Source of the DNA: Lentisphaerota bacterium
GTDB taxonomy: Bacteria > Verrucomicrobiota > Lentisphaeria > Victivallales > Victivallaceae
Reading direction: 5' to 3'
DNA length: 64,000 nucleotides
Assembly (NCBI GenBank): GCA_015061815.1
Contig: SUVW01000004.1
Location: 82,205-146,204, forward strand
The translations under genes and the position numbers were made by a program. The notes beneath the pieces were generated by a model. It did not search any database, was not told the DNA's origin, and saw only the letters and a list, made by a program, of their open reading frames with translations. Shown here piece after piece: positions 1 through 12,700 of this stretch (the stretch's first letter is position 1; each line of letters opens with the position of its first letter).

Positions 1-146
1 ATCAGATCCAAAGCATCATAAACGATACCTTCGGCAGTGGCTTTTTTGCCGCGAGTCATGATCGTATTGATCAGACGGGCGATCAATTCACTGTTATACT
101 TCACATCGGGAGTAAGCTCCCGTTTGACGACACTACGTCTTCTCAT
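1..146 (-). CDS. rpsG: Ribosomal protein S7 (uS7), N-terminal part only
   Basis: Only the first 48 codons are present; the gene runs off the left edge. The N-terminus begins [10 protein letters not shown] and continues through the S7 pattern [15 protein letters not shown] and [16 protein letters not shown]7 binds the 3' major domain of 16S rRNA and nucleates assembly of the small-subunit head. A GGGAG ribosome-binding site lies about 10 nt before the ATG. It follows rpsL by 19 bp, the usual str-operon order, and is presumably cotranscribed with it from the promoter at 606-634. Confidence 0.95.
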   Translation of the reverse strand, partial: MRRRSVVKRELTPDVKYNSELIARLINTIMTRGKKATAEGIVYDALDL

Positions 147-165
147 GGCTTCTTATTCTCCCAAA

Positions 166-573
166 TTATTTCTTTTTGCCTTTAGCGGCAGTTTCCTGAC
201 CCGGTTTCGGACGTTTGGCTCCGTATTTGGAACGTCCCTGACGGCGTTTTTCAACGCCGAGGCTGTCCAGCGAACCGCGAACGATGTGGTAACGGACACC
301 CGGGAGGTCACGGACACGACCGCCTTTGACCAGAACCACCGAGTGTTCCTGCAGGTTGTGGCCCTCGCCGCCGATGTAGGCGGTGACTTCCTGACCGTTG
401 GTCAGGCGCACACGGGCAATTTTACGCAAAGCCGAGTTCGGCTTTTTCGGGGTACGCGTGGTTACCTGAAGGCAGACGCCGCGACGCTGCGGGCAGGCAC
501 TCAACGCTTTAGACTTGCTTTTTTTCTCTTTTTCTTCGCGTCCGAGACGCACCAGCTGATTGATTGTCGGCAT
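166..573 (-). CDS. rpsL: Ribosomal protein S12 (uS12)
   Basis: A 135-residue S12, slightly longer than the 124 residues of E. coli because of a basic C-terminal tail ([13 protein letters not shown]). S12 sits at the decoding centre and contributes to tRNA selection. The conserved segments [24 protein letters not shown] and [13 protein letters not shown] are present and align without gaps to E. coli numbering up to residue 92. Lys43 is conserved, but residue 88 is Arg where most bacteria have Lys (see findings). The SD is AGGAAA, 6-7 nt before ATG. First gene of the str operon here, with its own promoter at 606-634. Confidence 0.98.
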   Translation of the reverse strand: MPTINQLVRLGREEKEKKSKSKALSACPQRRGVCLQVTTRTPKKPNSALRKIARVRLTNGQEVTAYIGGEGHNLQEHSVVLVKGGRVRDLPGVRYHIVRGSLDSLGVEKRRQGRSKYGAKRPKPGQETAAKGKKK

Positions 574-605
574 GGTAGTTTCCTGTTATTTTTACACTTT
601 TATAT

Positions 606-634
606 ATAGTACACCCAATTACACAATGCATCAA
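606..634 (-). promoter_or_regulatory. Sigma-70-type promoter of rpsL-rpsG
   Basis: Read on the minus strand: -35 TTGATG (629-634), 17-bp spacer, -10 TACTAT (606-611), followed by an AT-rich TATATAAAAG discriminator region. It lies about 30-60 bp upstream of the rpsL ATG and just downstream of the rpoC terminator, so rpsL-rpsG can be transcribed independently of rpoBC. Confidence 0.7.
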
Positions 635-640
635 AGACTT

Positions 641-668
641 ATAAAATAACACCAAAACGTGTTTTTTT
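641..668 (-). terminator. Intrinsic terminator after rpoC
   Basis: On the minus strand AACAC-GTTTTG-GTGTT forms a 5-bp stem that extends through A-T pairs past one mismatch. It is followed by a T-rich tail (ATTTTAT). It starts about 35 nt after the rpoC stop codon and precedes the rpsL promoter. Confidence 0.6.
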
Positions 669-701
669 CAAATCTTTTACTGAAATTTTTCATTAAAAAC
701 T

Positions 702-3700
702 TCAGATTTCTCCGTTAAAGCCCTCCAAATCGTCATCCACGACGAATTCTTTAGCCTCATCGGGCAGCATGTCTTCCTCGGCCGAATCGTCTTCACGCCA
801 CTGGGCCGCGATATCCTCGTAGGAGCGTTCGGCATCTGCCGGAGCCGGCAGTTCCGGTTCGATCTCCTCGCCGAGATATTTCAGCCGGATGGACTGCATT
901 TTCGCCGTACCTGTTCCCGCCGGGATCAGATGACCGGTGATAACGTTCTCTTTGAATCCGACCAGGTTATCCACCTTGCCGGCAACTGCAGCCTCGGTCA
1001 GGATACGGGTGGTATCCTGGAAGCTGGCGGCCGAGATGAAACTCACCGTTTCCAACGCGGCTTTGGTAATACCCAAAAGCACCGGTTCAGCTTCCGCCGG
1101 ACGTTCGCCGCGTGCGATGGTTTCGCGGTTGATCCGGTTGAATTCCACCCGATCCGGCTGTTCGCCGACCAGGTATTCGGTATCGCCCGGATCGGTGATC
1201 CGGACTTTCTGCATCATCTGACGGATAATGATCTCGATGTGTTTGTCATTGATTTCCACACCTTGCGCACGATACACCAGCTGGATCTCATCCACCAGGT
1301 GACGCTGCAATTCATGGATACCGCAAACTTCAAGCAGCGCGTGCGGCACGATCGATCCTTCAGTCAATTTCTGACCTTTGTGGACATAGTCGCCTTTGCT
1401 GACCACCAGATGCTTGTGAAGCGGAATTGCATTATGTTCCTCAACGCGACCGGAATTCGGATCGCGGATCTCGATCTGACGTTTTCCGCGCGCCAGTTTA
1501 TCGACGGTCACGAAACCGTCGATCTTGGCGATTTCAGCGACATCTTTGGGAATACGCGCTTCGAAAAGTTCGGCAATACGCGGCAGACCGCCGGTAATGT
1601 CTTTGTTTTTGGCGGACTGACGCGGCACACGCGCCACTACCATACCCGGAGAAACTTTTGCTCCGTTTTTGATCATCAGCACCGCACCTGCCGGAAGCGG
1701 ATAACTGGAAAGCAGATTGTTGTTCTCATCCAGAACAGTGATCTGCGGATGCAGGTCATCGCGGTGTTCCATAACTGTTCCCTGGTCACCGCTGCCGGAA
1801 CCGCGTTTCTGCTTCTGAATGGTTACGCCGTCAACCAGGTCGGTCAATGACACAATACCGCTTTCCTCAATAATGATCGGCACGTGGTCCGGTTCCCAGC
1901 GGACGAAGACCTCATTGGCCTTGACCACTTCACCGTCAACTTTATCCAGCATTGAACCCGGCTCCAGATCGTAACGCTCAAGTTCAGCTTCAACGATCGC
2001 ATCCGTACCGAAGTCATAAGCCGTCGGCATCATCCCTAAAATCGCTGCTTCGGCATCACGTTTGGCCCGTTCACGTTCCTCAAATTCCGCAGCTTTTACC
2101 GGATCATAGACGATCACGCAGCCATTCTTGTTGACCACAACGGTCTGGCCTTTCTGATTGACCACTGTACGGACATTGAGCAGCTTGATCTTACCGTCAT
2201 GACGGGCGGCGATGACCGGCTGTTTGTACGCGGCTGATGCGGTACCGCCGATGTGGAATGTACGCATGGTAAGCTGGGTACCCGGTTCACCGATTGACTG
2301 GGCCGCGATAATACCCAGCGCATCGCCGAGCCGTGCTTCGCGGTCACTGGCCAGATTCCGGCCGTAACATTTGACACAAAGACCGTGCAGGGTTTCGCAA
2401 GTCAGAGCTGAACGGATCAACACTTTAAGAATACCGCGTTTTTCGATCAATTCAGCGATTTCCGGAGTAAACTCCTCGCCGGCGGCAATTATCAGGCGTT
2501 TGTCATTATACGCCGGGTCGCGGATATCCTGCGCGCTGTAACGGCCGACCAGACGGTCACGCAACGGCAGCATAACCTCATCACCCTCGGTAATGGCACT
2601 GGTCCAGACGCCCTTGGTGGTTCCACAATCCTCTTCGCGGCAGATAACATCCTGCGCCACATCGACCAGACGGCGGGTCATGTAACCGGAGTCAGCCGTT
2701 TTGAGCGCGGTATCTGCCAAACCTTTACGGGCACCGTGTGTGGAAATAAAGTATTCCAGCACTGACAGACCTTCGCGGAAGTTGGAGATGATCGGACGTT
2801 CAATAATGTCACCATTCGGTTTCGCCATCAATCCGCGCATACCGGCCAGCTGACGGATCTGATCCTTGCTTCCGCGCGCACCGGAATCCATCATCGCATA
2901 AACCGGATTGATCTCGCCCCGGCGGCTGGCCTCTTCCAGATGTTTGAAAAGTTCATTTGCCACCGTGTTACTGGTCTGGGTCCAAATATCGATAACCTTT
3001 TTATGACGCTCTCCGTCAGTAAGCATACCATCGGTATACTGCTGCATGACTTCGCCGATCTGGTTCCGGGCATTTTCGATCAATTCGACTTTCGTTTTCG
3101 GAACCTTCAAGTCTGCAATAGAGATGGACAAACCGGCCAGAGTAGAGTGACGGTATCCCAAATCTTTAAGATCATCCAGCAACTTAATGGTAGCCTGGTG
3201 ACCGACGATCTGGTAGGAATCCCGGATCAGACGGCTCAAATCTTTCTTTTTGGCCACCTGATTGTAGAAACCGAGACGGGAGTCCCAAATCTCATTGAAA
3301 AGACAACGGCCCGGCGTCGTCAGAATAAATTTAGCTTCTTTATCACCATACAACGTATCCTTGCCCCGGTCGGGGTTCGGGATCCGCACCGCATCGTGAA
3401 TACCGATAAAGCCGGACTGCATGGCAAAAAGAACTTCAAAATAGTCACGGTAAAGTTTCGCACTCTTGCTCTGCGGTTCCAGAGTAAGATAGTAACTGCC
3501 CAGCGTAATATCCTGGGTCGGAGAAACGATTGGCTTACCGTTGGCCGGAGAGAAGATGTTGTTCGGAGAAAGCATCAGAAGTTTGGTTTCCATCTGCGCT
3601 TCATTTGACAACGGCACGTGAACAGCCATCTGGTCACCGTCAAAGTCTGCGTTATACGCCGTACAGACCAACGGATGCAGACGCAAAGCGGAACCTTCGA

Positions 3701-5036
3701 TCAACACCGGGTCAAAAGCCTGAATACTCAACCGGTGCAGTGTCGGCGCACGGTTCAGCATCACCGGATGCCCTTTGCTCACTTCATCCAGAATATCCCA
3801 AACCACCGATTCGCCGCGCTCGATCATACGCTTCGCACCGCGTACCGTGTGAGCATAACCACGACCTTTAAGATGACGGATGATAAACGGTTCAAAGAGG
3901 ATCATCGCCATCTTTTTCGGCAGACCGCACTGATGGATCTTCAATTCCGGTCCGACAACGATAACGGAACGACCGGAGTAATCGACGCGTTTACCCAACA
4001 AGTTCTGACGGAACCGGCCCTGTTTACCCTTGAGCATATCCGACAAACTCTTGAGCGCACGGTTGCCGGCGCCGGTGACCACCCGGCCGTGACGGCCATT
4101 ATCCAACAGGGAGTCGACCGCTTCCTGCAGCATACGTTTTTCATTGCGGATAATCACTTCCGGAGTGTGGATCTGCAACAGATTTTTCAAACGGTTGTTG
4201 CGGTTGATCACCCGGCGGTAAAGATCATTGAGGTCACTGGTGGCAAATCTGCCGCCTTCCAGCGGAACCAGCGGACGCAAATCCGGCGGAATGACCGGCA
4301 GCACCGACATAATCATATATTCCGGACGGGAATTGGATTCCAGAAATCCCTCGACCAGACGCAGGCGTTTAGCCAACTTTTTCCGGGTGGCTTTGTTGTT
4401 GGTCTTTTCCAGACGGACTTCAAGTTCGCCTTTGAGTTCTTCCAGATTGATATCTTCCAACAAAGCTTTGATCGCCGGAGCACCCATATCCGCGATAAAG
4501 GATTCACCGAAGTTTTCCCGTGCTTCGCGGTACTGGATCTCATCCATCACCTGTCCCTTGGTCAACTCGATCACATCACCGGGATCGACCACGACATATT
4601 TTTCATAATACAGCACATTTTCCAGATCTTTGCTGGTCATTTCCAGCATCAATCCGATACGGCACGGCATACACTTGAAAAACCAGATGTGCGATACCGG
4701 CACAGCCAATTCGATGTGGCCCATGCGTTCACGGCGGACATTGGCAAGTGTAACTTCCACACCGCAGCGATCGCAAATGATGCCTTTGTGCTTGATGCGT
4801 TTGTACTTTCCGCAATTACATTCCCAGTCGCGGGTCGGTCCGAAAATGCGTTCGCAGAACAGACCGCCCTTTTCCGGTTTCAATGACCGGTAATTGATAG
4901 TTTCCGGGTTCTTGACTTCCCCGTGAGACCAGCTCCGGATCACATCCGGAGAAGCGACGTTAATGGAAATCGCGCCGAACGAAGTCGCCGGATCCTGACC
5001 CAGCAGCTCCCGATAAGCAAATGTATTGTCAATCAA
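702..5036 (-). CDS. rpoC: RNA polymerase beta' subunit
   Basis: 1444 residues. The clamp/catalytic subunit of RNA polymerase. The N-terminal zinc ribbon is visible ([22 protein letters not shown], about residues 73-95). So are the Mg-binding [12 protein letters not shown] motif in the active centre, the secondary-channel segments, and the second zinc site (CREEDCG with [15 protein letters not shown]). The C-terminus is acidic, as in many Gram-negative beta' chains. The start codon is TTG at 5034-5036: a strong GGGAGGA SD precedes it by about 8-9 nt, the N-terminus aligns with beta' ([13 protein letters not shown]), and no in-frame ATG lies nearby. It follows rpoB by 27 bp. Confidence 0.99.
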   Translation of the reverse strand: MIDNTFAYRELLGQDPATSFGAISINVASPDVIRSWSHGEVKNPETINYRSLKPEKGGLFCERIFGPTRDWECNCGKYKRIKHKGIICDRCGVEVTLANVRRERMGHIELAVPVSHIWFFKCMPCRIGLMLEMTSKDLENVLYYEKYVVVDPGDVIELTKGQVMDEIQYREARENFGESFIADMGAPAIKALLEDINLEELKGELEVRLEKTNNKATRKKLAKRLRLVEGFLESNSRPEYMIMSVLPVIPPDLRPLVPLEGGRFATSDLNDLYRRVINRNNRLKNLLQIHTPEVIIRNEKRMLQEAVDSLLDNGRHGRVVTGAGNRALKSLSDMLKGKQGRFRQNLLGKRVDYSGRSVIVVGPELKIHQCGLPKKMAMILFEPFIIRHLKGRGYAHTVRGAKRMIERGESVVWDILDEVSKGHPVMLNRAPTLHRLSIQAFDPVLIEGSALRLHPLVCTAYNADFDGDQMAVHVPLSNEAQMETKLLMLSPNNIFSPANGKPIVSPTQDITLGSYYLTLEPQSKSAKLYRDYFEVLFAMQSGFIGIHDAVRIPNPDRGKDTLYGDKEAKFILTTPGRCLFNEIWDSRLGFYNQVAKKKDLSRLIRDSYQIVGHQATIKLLDDLKDLGYRHSTLAGLSISIADLKVPKTKVELIENARNQIGEVMQQYTDGMLTDGERHKKVIDIWTQTSNTVANELFKHLEEASRRGEINPVYAMMDSGARGSKDQIRQLAGMRGLMAKPNGDIIERPIISNFREGLSVLEYFISTHGARKGLADTALKTADSGYMTRRLVDVAQDVICREEDCGTTKGVWTSAITEGDEVMLPLRDRLVGRYSAQDIRDPAYNDKRLIIAAGEEFTPEIAELIEKRGILKVLIRSALTCETLHGLCVKCYGRNLASDREARLGDALGIIAAQSIGEPGTQLTMRTFHIGGTASAAYKQPVIAARHDGKIKLLNVRTVVNQKGQTVVVNKNGCVIVYDPVKAAEFEERERAKRDAEAAILGMMPTAYDFGTDAIVEAELERYDLEPGSMLDKVDGEVVKANEVFVRWEPDHVPIIIEESGIVSLTDLVDGVTIQKQKRGSGSGDQGTVMEHRDDLHPQITVLDENNNLLSSYPLPAGAVLMIKNGAKVSPGMVVARVPRQSAKNKDITGGLPRIAELFEARIPKDVAEIAKIDGFVTVDKLARGKRQIEIRDPNSGRVEEHNAIPLHKHLVVSKGDYVHKGQKLTEGSIVPHALLEVCGIHELQRHLVDEIQLVYRAQGVEINDKHIEIIIRQMMQKVRITDPGDTEYLVGEQPDRVEFNRINRETIARGERPAEAEPVLLGITKAALETVSFISAASFQDTTRILTEAAVAGKVDNLVGFKENVITGHLIPAGTGTAKMQSIRLKYLGEEIEPELPAPADAERSYEDIAAQWREDDSAEEDMLPDEAKEFVVDDDLEGFNGEI

Positions 5037-5063
5037 GGTAAATTCCTCCCTCGAATTTTGTTA

Positions 5064-8873
<3,810 letters not shown>

Positions 8874-8899
8874 ACATTCACCTTGCTTGTTATATGTTA

Positions 8900-8929
8900 G
8901 TTATAAAAAATATTTCAAAAAATCTTCAA
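8900..8929 (-). promoter_or_regulatory. Possible promoter just upstream of rpoB
   Basis: Minus-strand TTGAAG (8924-8929), 18-bp T-rich spacer, TATAAC (8900-8905), about 30 bp before the rpoB start. The region is very AT-rich, so a chance match is possible. It would let rpoBC be expressed independently of rplKAJL. Confidence 0.35.
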
Positions 8930-9038
8930 TAAAACAGCAATTTTTCACTGATTTACCGCCGATACTCCATGCTCAAAACACAAAACAACCGATCTCACAA
9001 CTTTTCAGGATGAAAAGTGAAATCGGACTCCATCCGGC

Positions 9039-9202
9039 AACGGCAAAAAACCACACCGCTGATCCGGAAATATGCCACCTTTACAGCAAAAAACCACACT
9101 GCTTTCCGGGGCTGCCCCGCTGCAACCGGTAAAAAACCACACCGGCAACGGGATTTTGAAACTTTTCTGCAGAGAATATCCTGACAAAAAACCACATCAG
9201 AA
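9039..9202 (-). repeat. Four tandem mini-hairpins with a conserved loop in the rpoB leader
   Basis: Four copies of the 12-mer CAAAAAACCACA (plus strand; TAAAAAACCACA in one) at 9044-9055, 9087-9098, 9130-9141 and 9185-9196. Each is flanked by a short inverted repeat of different sequence: CGG/CCG, CAG/CTG, CCGG/CCGG and CTGA/TCAG, three of them lengthened by wobble or A-U pairs. As RNA transcribed toward rpoB, each gives a 4-6-bp stem holding the loop UGUGGUUUUUUG. Copy spacing is 43, 43 and 55 nt, not multiples of three, so the copies would be read in different frames. This argues for an RNA or DNA element rather than protein. Confidence 0.7.
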
Positions 9203-9210
9203 ACTATTCT

Positions 9211-9268
9211 CAAAAATCGTGTGCAGAAACACGAAATCGCGGCGGACGGGGTTTTTACCCCGCCGCCG
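9211..9268 (-). terminator. Tandem hairpins after rplL (attenuator or processing site)
   Basis: Twenty-two nt past the rplL stop is an 11-bp GC-rich stem with one bulged base. Its plus-strand arms are CGGCGG-A-CGGGG at 9240-9251 and CCCCGCCGCCG at 9258-9268, with a 6-nt loop. It is followed on the minus strand by a second stem CGTGT-TTCTG-CACACG and then ATTTTT (9211-9233), a terminator-like arrangement. In E. coli the rplL-rpoB junction carries a partial terminator and an RNase III site; this looks like a functional counterpart. Confidence 0.6.
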
Positions 9269-9289
9269 TGAGAAAATCCAGTAAATAAA

Positions 9290-9679
9290 TTACTTGATTT
9301 CGATCTTGGCACCAGCTTCTTCGAGCGTAGCTTTGATCTTGTCGGCTTCCTCTTTGGAAGCACCTTCTTTGATGGTCTTCGGAGCGCCTTCGACCAGGTC
9401 TTTGGCTTCTTTCAGACCGAGACCGGTAATTCCCCGGATCTCTTTGATCACGCCGATTTTCTTCGCAGCATCAAAGCCGGCGAGGATAACATCGAACTCA
9501 GTTTTTTCTTCAGCCGGAGCAGCGGCGGCAGCTGCCGGAGCAGCAGCAGCGACGGCAACCGGAGCAGCAGCGCTCACGCCGAGACGCTCTTCGAGGGTTT
9601 TGACCAGTTTGGAAAGCTCCAGGACGGTCATGTTCTCAATGTAGGAAACGAACTCTTCCATTTTGTTTTCTTCGGACAT
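9290..9679 (-). CDS. rplL: Ribosomal protein L7/L12 (bL12)
   Basis: 129 residues with the three-part L7/L12 build. An N-terminal dimerisation helix ([20 protein letters not shown]) binds L10. An Ala/Pro-rich hinge covers about residues 37-57. The globular C-terminal domain ([19 protein letters not shown]) recruits translational GTPases. A strong AGGAGG SD precedes the ATG. It lies 22 bp after rplJ, the usual L10-L12 pair, and is followed by the tandem hairpins at 9211-9268. Confidence 0.98.
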   Translation of the reverse strand: MSEENKMEEFVSYIENMTVLELSKLVKTLEERLGVSAAAPVAVAAAAPAAAAAAPAEEKTEFDVILAGFDAAKKIGVIKEIRGITGLGLKEAKDLVEGAPKTIKEGASKEEADKIKATLEEAGAKIEIK

Positions 9680-9701
9680 CTTAAATGCCTCCTATGCTTA
9701 A

Positions 9702-10229
9702 TTAATTGTTCGCGTTCTCAAGTTTGTCTTTATAGGCGTTGACCACGTTTACGATGCTCGCAGCTTTGGCATTGAGAACCGTGACGAGGTTGCGCGACGG
9801 CGCCTGAAGGACACCGAGCAGCATAGCCTGGAGTACCGGTTTGGCGGGCAAATCAGCCAGCGCACCGACTTCAGCGGAGGACAGCACCGCGCCATCCATA
9901 TAACCGCCTTTGGCCTTGACCTGTTCCTGTTTTTTACCGAACTCGACCAGCAGTTTGGCCACAGCACTGCAGTCGCCCTGTCCGAACACCATCGCGGTGC
10001 TGGCAGTGAGATCGATCGCCTCAAATCCAGTCAGCTCAAGCTGATCAACGGCTTTTTTGATCAAAGTATTTTTCTGAACCTGGCAAGTCGCACCGGCATT
10101 GGCCAGCTGATTGCGCAAATCAGAGAAATTTTTTACCGTCAACCCGGCGTAAGAGATAAAATAGACATAATCCGAGGTCTTAATCGCATTCACGATCGAA
10201 GCTGCCAGATACTGTTTTTCAATTCTCAT
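9702..10229 (-). CDS. rplJ: Ribosomal protein L10 (uL10)
   Basis: 175 residues from [12 protein letters not shown]10 forms the base of the L7/L12 stalk. The segments YFISYAGLTVKNFSDLRNQL and QKNTLIKKAV are typical of the N-terminal rRNA-binding domain. The C-terminal helix (VVNAYKDKLENANN) is where L7/L12 dimers dock. A longer reading frame extends to 10298, but the 5' part is rplA sequence in another frame. The ATG at 10227-10229 overlaps the rplA stop by 4 nt (ATGA), indicating translational coupling. Confidence 0.97.
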   Translation of the reverse strand: MRIEKQYLAASIVNAIKTSDYVYFISYAGLTVKNFSDLRNQLANAGATCQVQKNTLIKKAVDQLELTGFEAIDLTASTAMVFGQGDCSAVAKLLVEFGKKQEQVKAKGGYMDGAVLSSAEVGALADLPAKPVLQAMLLGVLQAPSRNLVTVLNAKAASIVNVVNAYKDKLENANN

Positions 10230-10930
10230 TTCGCCGCCCTCGCCAATTCCTTGAGGTTGATTTTGAGACCGGGGGTCATCGTTGCGGAAACCGAACAAGA
10301 GATGATATAAACACCCTTGGCGGAGACCGGACGGGCCTTCTGAATCGCATCGCTCAATGCATCAAAGTTCTCTTTGAGAGCATCTGCGGCGAAGGACAAT
10401 TTACCGATCGGCACATGGACGCAAGCTCCACGATCAGCACGGAATTCCGCACGTCCGGCTTTCGCCTCGCGCACTGCGGCACCGACAGCATCGGTGACCG
10501 TACCGGTCTTGGGGTTAGGCATCAAACCGCGCGGACCGAGCTGACGGCCCAGCGGACGAACCATTTTCATTGCTTCCGGAGTGGCAATCAGGGTATCAAA
10601 ATCCTGAAATCCGTCTTTGATCTGCTGAACCAGATCTTCATATCCGACCACATCCGCACCGGCTTCGCGGGCTTCGTCAGCCTGCGGACCATCGCAAACC
10701 ACCGCTACGCGGACAGTTTTGCCGGTTCCGCGAGGCATCGGGCAGACACCACGCACCGTCTGATCCGACTTACGCGGATCAATGCCAAGCTTGAACGCCA
10801 CTTCGACAGTCTGATCGAATTTCACTCCCGGCAGAGCCTTGAGCATACCGATCGCTTCTTCGACAGTGTGGCGTACCTGGAGATCACCCAGGACCTCAAG
10901 CTGCTTTTTGTACAGTTTACTCCTACGCAT
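10226..10930 (-). CDS. rplA: Ribosomal protein L1 (uL1)
   Basis: 234 residues from [17 protein letters not shown]1 forms the mobile E-site stalk of the large subunit and in many bacteria represses its own operon. Typical segments are [39 protein letters not shown] and [18 protein letters not shown]. The reading frame extends upstream to 11002, but that part lies inside rplK. The ATG at 10928-10930 overlaps the end of rplK by 8 nt, suggesting coupled translation. Confidence 0.97.
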   Translation of the reverse strand: MRRSKLYKKQLEVLGDLQVRHTVEEAIGMLKALPGVKFDQTVEVAFKLGIDPRKSDQTVRGVCPMPRGTGKTVRVAVVCDGPQADEAREAGADVVGYEDLVQQIKDGFQDFDTLIATPEAMKMVRPLGRQLGPRGLMPNPKTGTVTDAVGAAVREAKAGRAEFRADRGACVHVPIGKLSFAADALKENFDALSDAIQKARPVSAKGVYIISCSVSATMTPGLKINLKELARAAK

Positions 10931-11351
10931 CGACCACCTCGATTCCCATGCTGCGCGCGGTTCCTTCGATGATGCGCATCGCCGCTTCTTCGCTCCGGGC
11001 ATTCATATCTTCCCGTTTGATCTGAACGATTTCACGGATCTGCTCGCGGGTGATTTTGCCCGCTTTTTCACTGCCCGGTTTTTTAGCCGCTGAAGCGACT
11101 CCTGCAGCCTTCTTGATCAGAACTGCTGCCGGGGGTGATTTGCAGATAAACGTGAACGACCGATCCTGATAGACCGTGATCACAACAGGAATAATCGTAC
11201 CGCTTTGAGCTTGAGTGGCGGCATTGAACTGCTTACAGAACTCCATAATGTTACAGCCCGCTGCACCCAATGCCGGTCCAATCGGAGGAGCCGGATTAGC
11301 TGCGCCAGCCGGAATCTGCAACCGGATCAAGCCTGTAATCTTCTTTGCCAT
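10923..11351 (-). CDS. rplK: Ribosomal protein L11 (uL11)
   Basis: 142 residues, normal length. L11 binds the 23S rRNA GTPase-associated region with its C-terminal domain. The Pro-rich N-terminal segment [17 protein letters not shown] and [15 protein letters not shown] are diagnostic. C-terminal features include [19 protein letters not shown] and [14 protein letters not shown]. An AAAAGGAAG SD lies about 6 nt before the ATG. The 94-bp gap from nusG contains a TTGACA/TGTCAA inverted repeat that could form part of an autoregulatory leader, which is not demonstrable here. Confidence 0.98.
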   Translation of the reverse strand: MAKKITGLIRLQIPAGAANPAPPIGPALGAAGCNIMEFCKQFNAATQAQSGTIIPVVITVYQDRSFTFICKSPPAAVLIKKAAGVASAAKKPGSEKAGKITREQIREIVQIKREDMNARSEEAAMRIIEGTARSMGIEVVDA

Positions 11352-11445
11352 GATTACTTCCTTTTTACGACATCTGTCCGGTCAGGATTGACAGGATTCC
11401 TCCCGCGACACATGTCAACACTTTTTTATAAAGTCCCGACCCGGC

Positions 11446-12027
11446 TTAAACTGCCGGCTCGACCTGCCAAAACTCCAATTCTACCGGAGTGGAACGACCG
11501 AAGATCAAAATCACCACCGTCAAGCGGCCGCGAGTTTCATCTATCGCGGTTATATTCCCCTCATATCCCATAAATGCGCCATCCTTGATACGAACCATAT
11601 CACCGACTTTCACTCCAATGACCAGCACCGGAGCAGCCGCCTCCTCATTGAGGGCGGGATTCATATCCAGAAATTCCTGCTCAGTAAGCGGAAGAGGCCG
11701 GGTAGCATCACCCAGAAATCCCAGAACTCCCTGAACACTGCGCACAAAATACCACGCTTTTTCATCCACACTGCCGTCGGCAGCATACAAATCCATACGC
11801 ACCAGCACGTATCCCGGGAAAAACTTTTTTGTCACCGTGATCGCCTTGCCGCGACGGATCTCTTTTACTTTGTTTTCAGGAATCAATGCTTCATAAACAT
11901 TGATCTGATCTCCCATACGCAACTGCCGGTTGATGGTGTCGCGCACTTTATTCTCGTGCCCGGACAGAGTCTGGATCACAAACCACTGACCTCGATTGTC
12001 CTGCTGTTTTTCAACTGCTTCGTCCAT
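11446..12027 (-). CDS. nusG: Transcription termination/antitermination factor NusG
   Basis: 193 residues from MDEAVEKQQ. NusG binds the RNA polymerase clamp and couples it to Rho or the ribosome. The NGN domain is shown by WFVIQTLSGHENKV and KKFFPGYVLVRMDL, with WYFVRSVQGVLGFLG further on. The C-terminal KOW domain begins GDMVRIKDGAFMGYEGNI. The frame can be opened at GTG 12036, but the ATG at 12027 has a GGTGA SD 5 nt away and is preferred. It follows secE by 49 bp, the classical secE-nusG pair. Confidence 0.96.
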   Translation of the reverse strand: MDEAVEKQQDNRGQWFVIQTLSGHENKVRDTINRQLRMGDQINVYEALIPENKVKEIRRGKAITVTKKFFPGYVLVRMDLYAADGSVDEKAWYFVRSVQGVLGFLGDATRPLPLTEQEFLDMNPALNEEAAAPVLVIGVKVGDMVRIKDGAFMGYEGNITAIDETRGRLTVVILIFGRSTPVELEFWQVEPAV

Positions 12028-12076
12028 TGTTTTCACCGGAACCTATTCTCTTGCGTAAATCTTTCAACTCAAAACA

Positions 12077-12310
12077 TTAACCACGAACCGTGACCAGACG
12101 GATCAACAAACGGGCGATCTCGTCCACCCCGGCAACGAAACAGGCAAGGATCACCATCGTCACCACAACCAGCAAAGTCGATTCCATCAACTGCTGTTTG
12201 GTCGGCCATGAGCAACGCCCCAGTTCGGCTGCCGTATCAGCACAAAAACGGCGAATGCGGCCGGTTACGGAATCAAAGCCGGAACTAAAACTCTTTTTGC
12301 TCTTTTCCAT
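12077..12310 (-). CDS. secE: Preprotein translocase subunit SecE
   Basis: 77 residues. SecE clamps SecY in the inner-membrane translocon. It has the short single-helix form: a cytoplasmic amphipathic stretch with the conserved ELGRCSWPTKQQLMEST segment, then one membrane helix (LLVVVTMVILACFVAGVDEI). ATG at 12308-12310 has AAGGA 9 nt upstream and is preferred over the in-frame TTG at 12316, which would leave only 3 nt after the SD. It lies between tRNA-Trp and nusG, as in many bacteria. Confidence 0.93.
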   Translation of the reverse strand: MEKSKKSFSSGFDSVTGRIRRFCADTAAELGRCSWPTKQQLMESTLLVVVTMVILACFVAGVDEIARLLIRLVTVRG

Positions 12311-12345
12311 CTCCAATCATCCTTGTCTGTAAAATTTCGAAAAAC

Positions 12346-12422
12346 TGGCAGGAAAGGTGAGGCTCGAACTCACGACCTGCGGTTTTGGAGACCGCTGCTC
12401 TAGCCAACTGAGCTACTTTCCT
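12346..12422 (-). tRNA. tRNA-Trp (CCA anticodon)
   Basis: 77 nt with the 3' CCA encoded. Acceptor AGGAAAG pairs with CTTTCCT, G73 is the discriminator, the D arm contains AGCTCAGTTGGCTAGAGC, the T arm GTTCGAGCCTC. The anticodon loop CTCCAAA gives CCA (Trp). It lies between rpmG and secE on the same strand and is probably processed from the tuf-nusG transcript. Confidence 0.97.
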
Positions 12423-12446
12423 GCACTGTTAAATCATTACCGCTTT

Positions 12447-12599
12447 TCAGCGCGTTTCTTTATGCACAGTGTGCTTGCGCTCGAAGGGGCAGTACTTCTT
12501 CTTTTCCAAGCGCTCCGGAGTATTGCGCTTTTCTTTGGTCGTAGTATAGTTACGACGTTTGCACTCCGTGCACTCCATAATTACCAATTCACGAGCCAT
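12447..12599 (-). CDS. rpmG: Ribosomal protein L33 (bL33)
   Basis: 50 residues: starts [18 protein letters not shown] and ends [11 protein letters not shown], a full match to bacterial L33. The N-terminal CxxC zinc-type pair (Cys10, Cys13) is present. The distal position has one Cys (YCPFE) rather than a second CxxC, so the zinc site is incomplete. It lies between tuf and tRNA-Trp, upstream of secE, a standard position. Start ATG at 12597-12599. Confidence 0.95.
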   Translation of the reverse strand: MARELVIMECTECKRRNYTTTKEKRNTPERLEKKKYCPFERKHTVHKETR

Positions 12600-12639
12600 T
12601 TTAAGCACCCAACTTCATTATTCGTTATTACGACATTAT

Positions 12640-12668
12640 CCCGGACCGTCGCACTGCGGCGATCCGGG
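12640..12668 (-). other. Stable hairpin between tuf and rpmG
   Basis: Plus-strand arms CCCGGACCGTCGC (12640-12652) and GCGGCGATCCGGG (12656-12668) pair almost completely: 6 bp, one mismatch, 6 bp including a G-U, with an ACT loop. There is no U tract after it on the minus strand. It is therefore more likely an mRNA-processing or stability element that sets tuf apart from rpmG-secE-nusG than a strong terminator. Confidence 0.5.
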
Positions 12669-12700
12669 ACAGGCACTTCCCGGGAATCCCGGGAACACTG

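Noticed and set aside
3618..4886. Long plus-strand frame of 422 codons inside rpoC
   Set aside because: Antisense shadow of a highly conserved gene with no coherent protein features; similar shadows at 930-1850, 5373-6977 and 7527-8900 were dismissed for the same reason.
9039..9202. CRISPR-like array
   Set aside because: Repeats are only 12 nt, the flanks form different self-complementary stems, spacing is irregular (43, 43, 55) and no cas genes are present.
8995..9363. 122-codon minus-strand frame across the rpoB leader
   Set aside because: It overlaps the end of rplL in another frame, crosses two stable hairpins, and the repeated words fall in different frames.
11352..11445. TTGACA as a -35 box upstream of rplK
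   Set aside because: No acceptable -10 hexamer lies 16-18 bp downstream; the word pairs with TGTCAA to form a hairpin instead.
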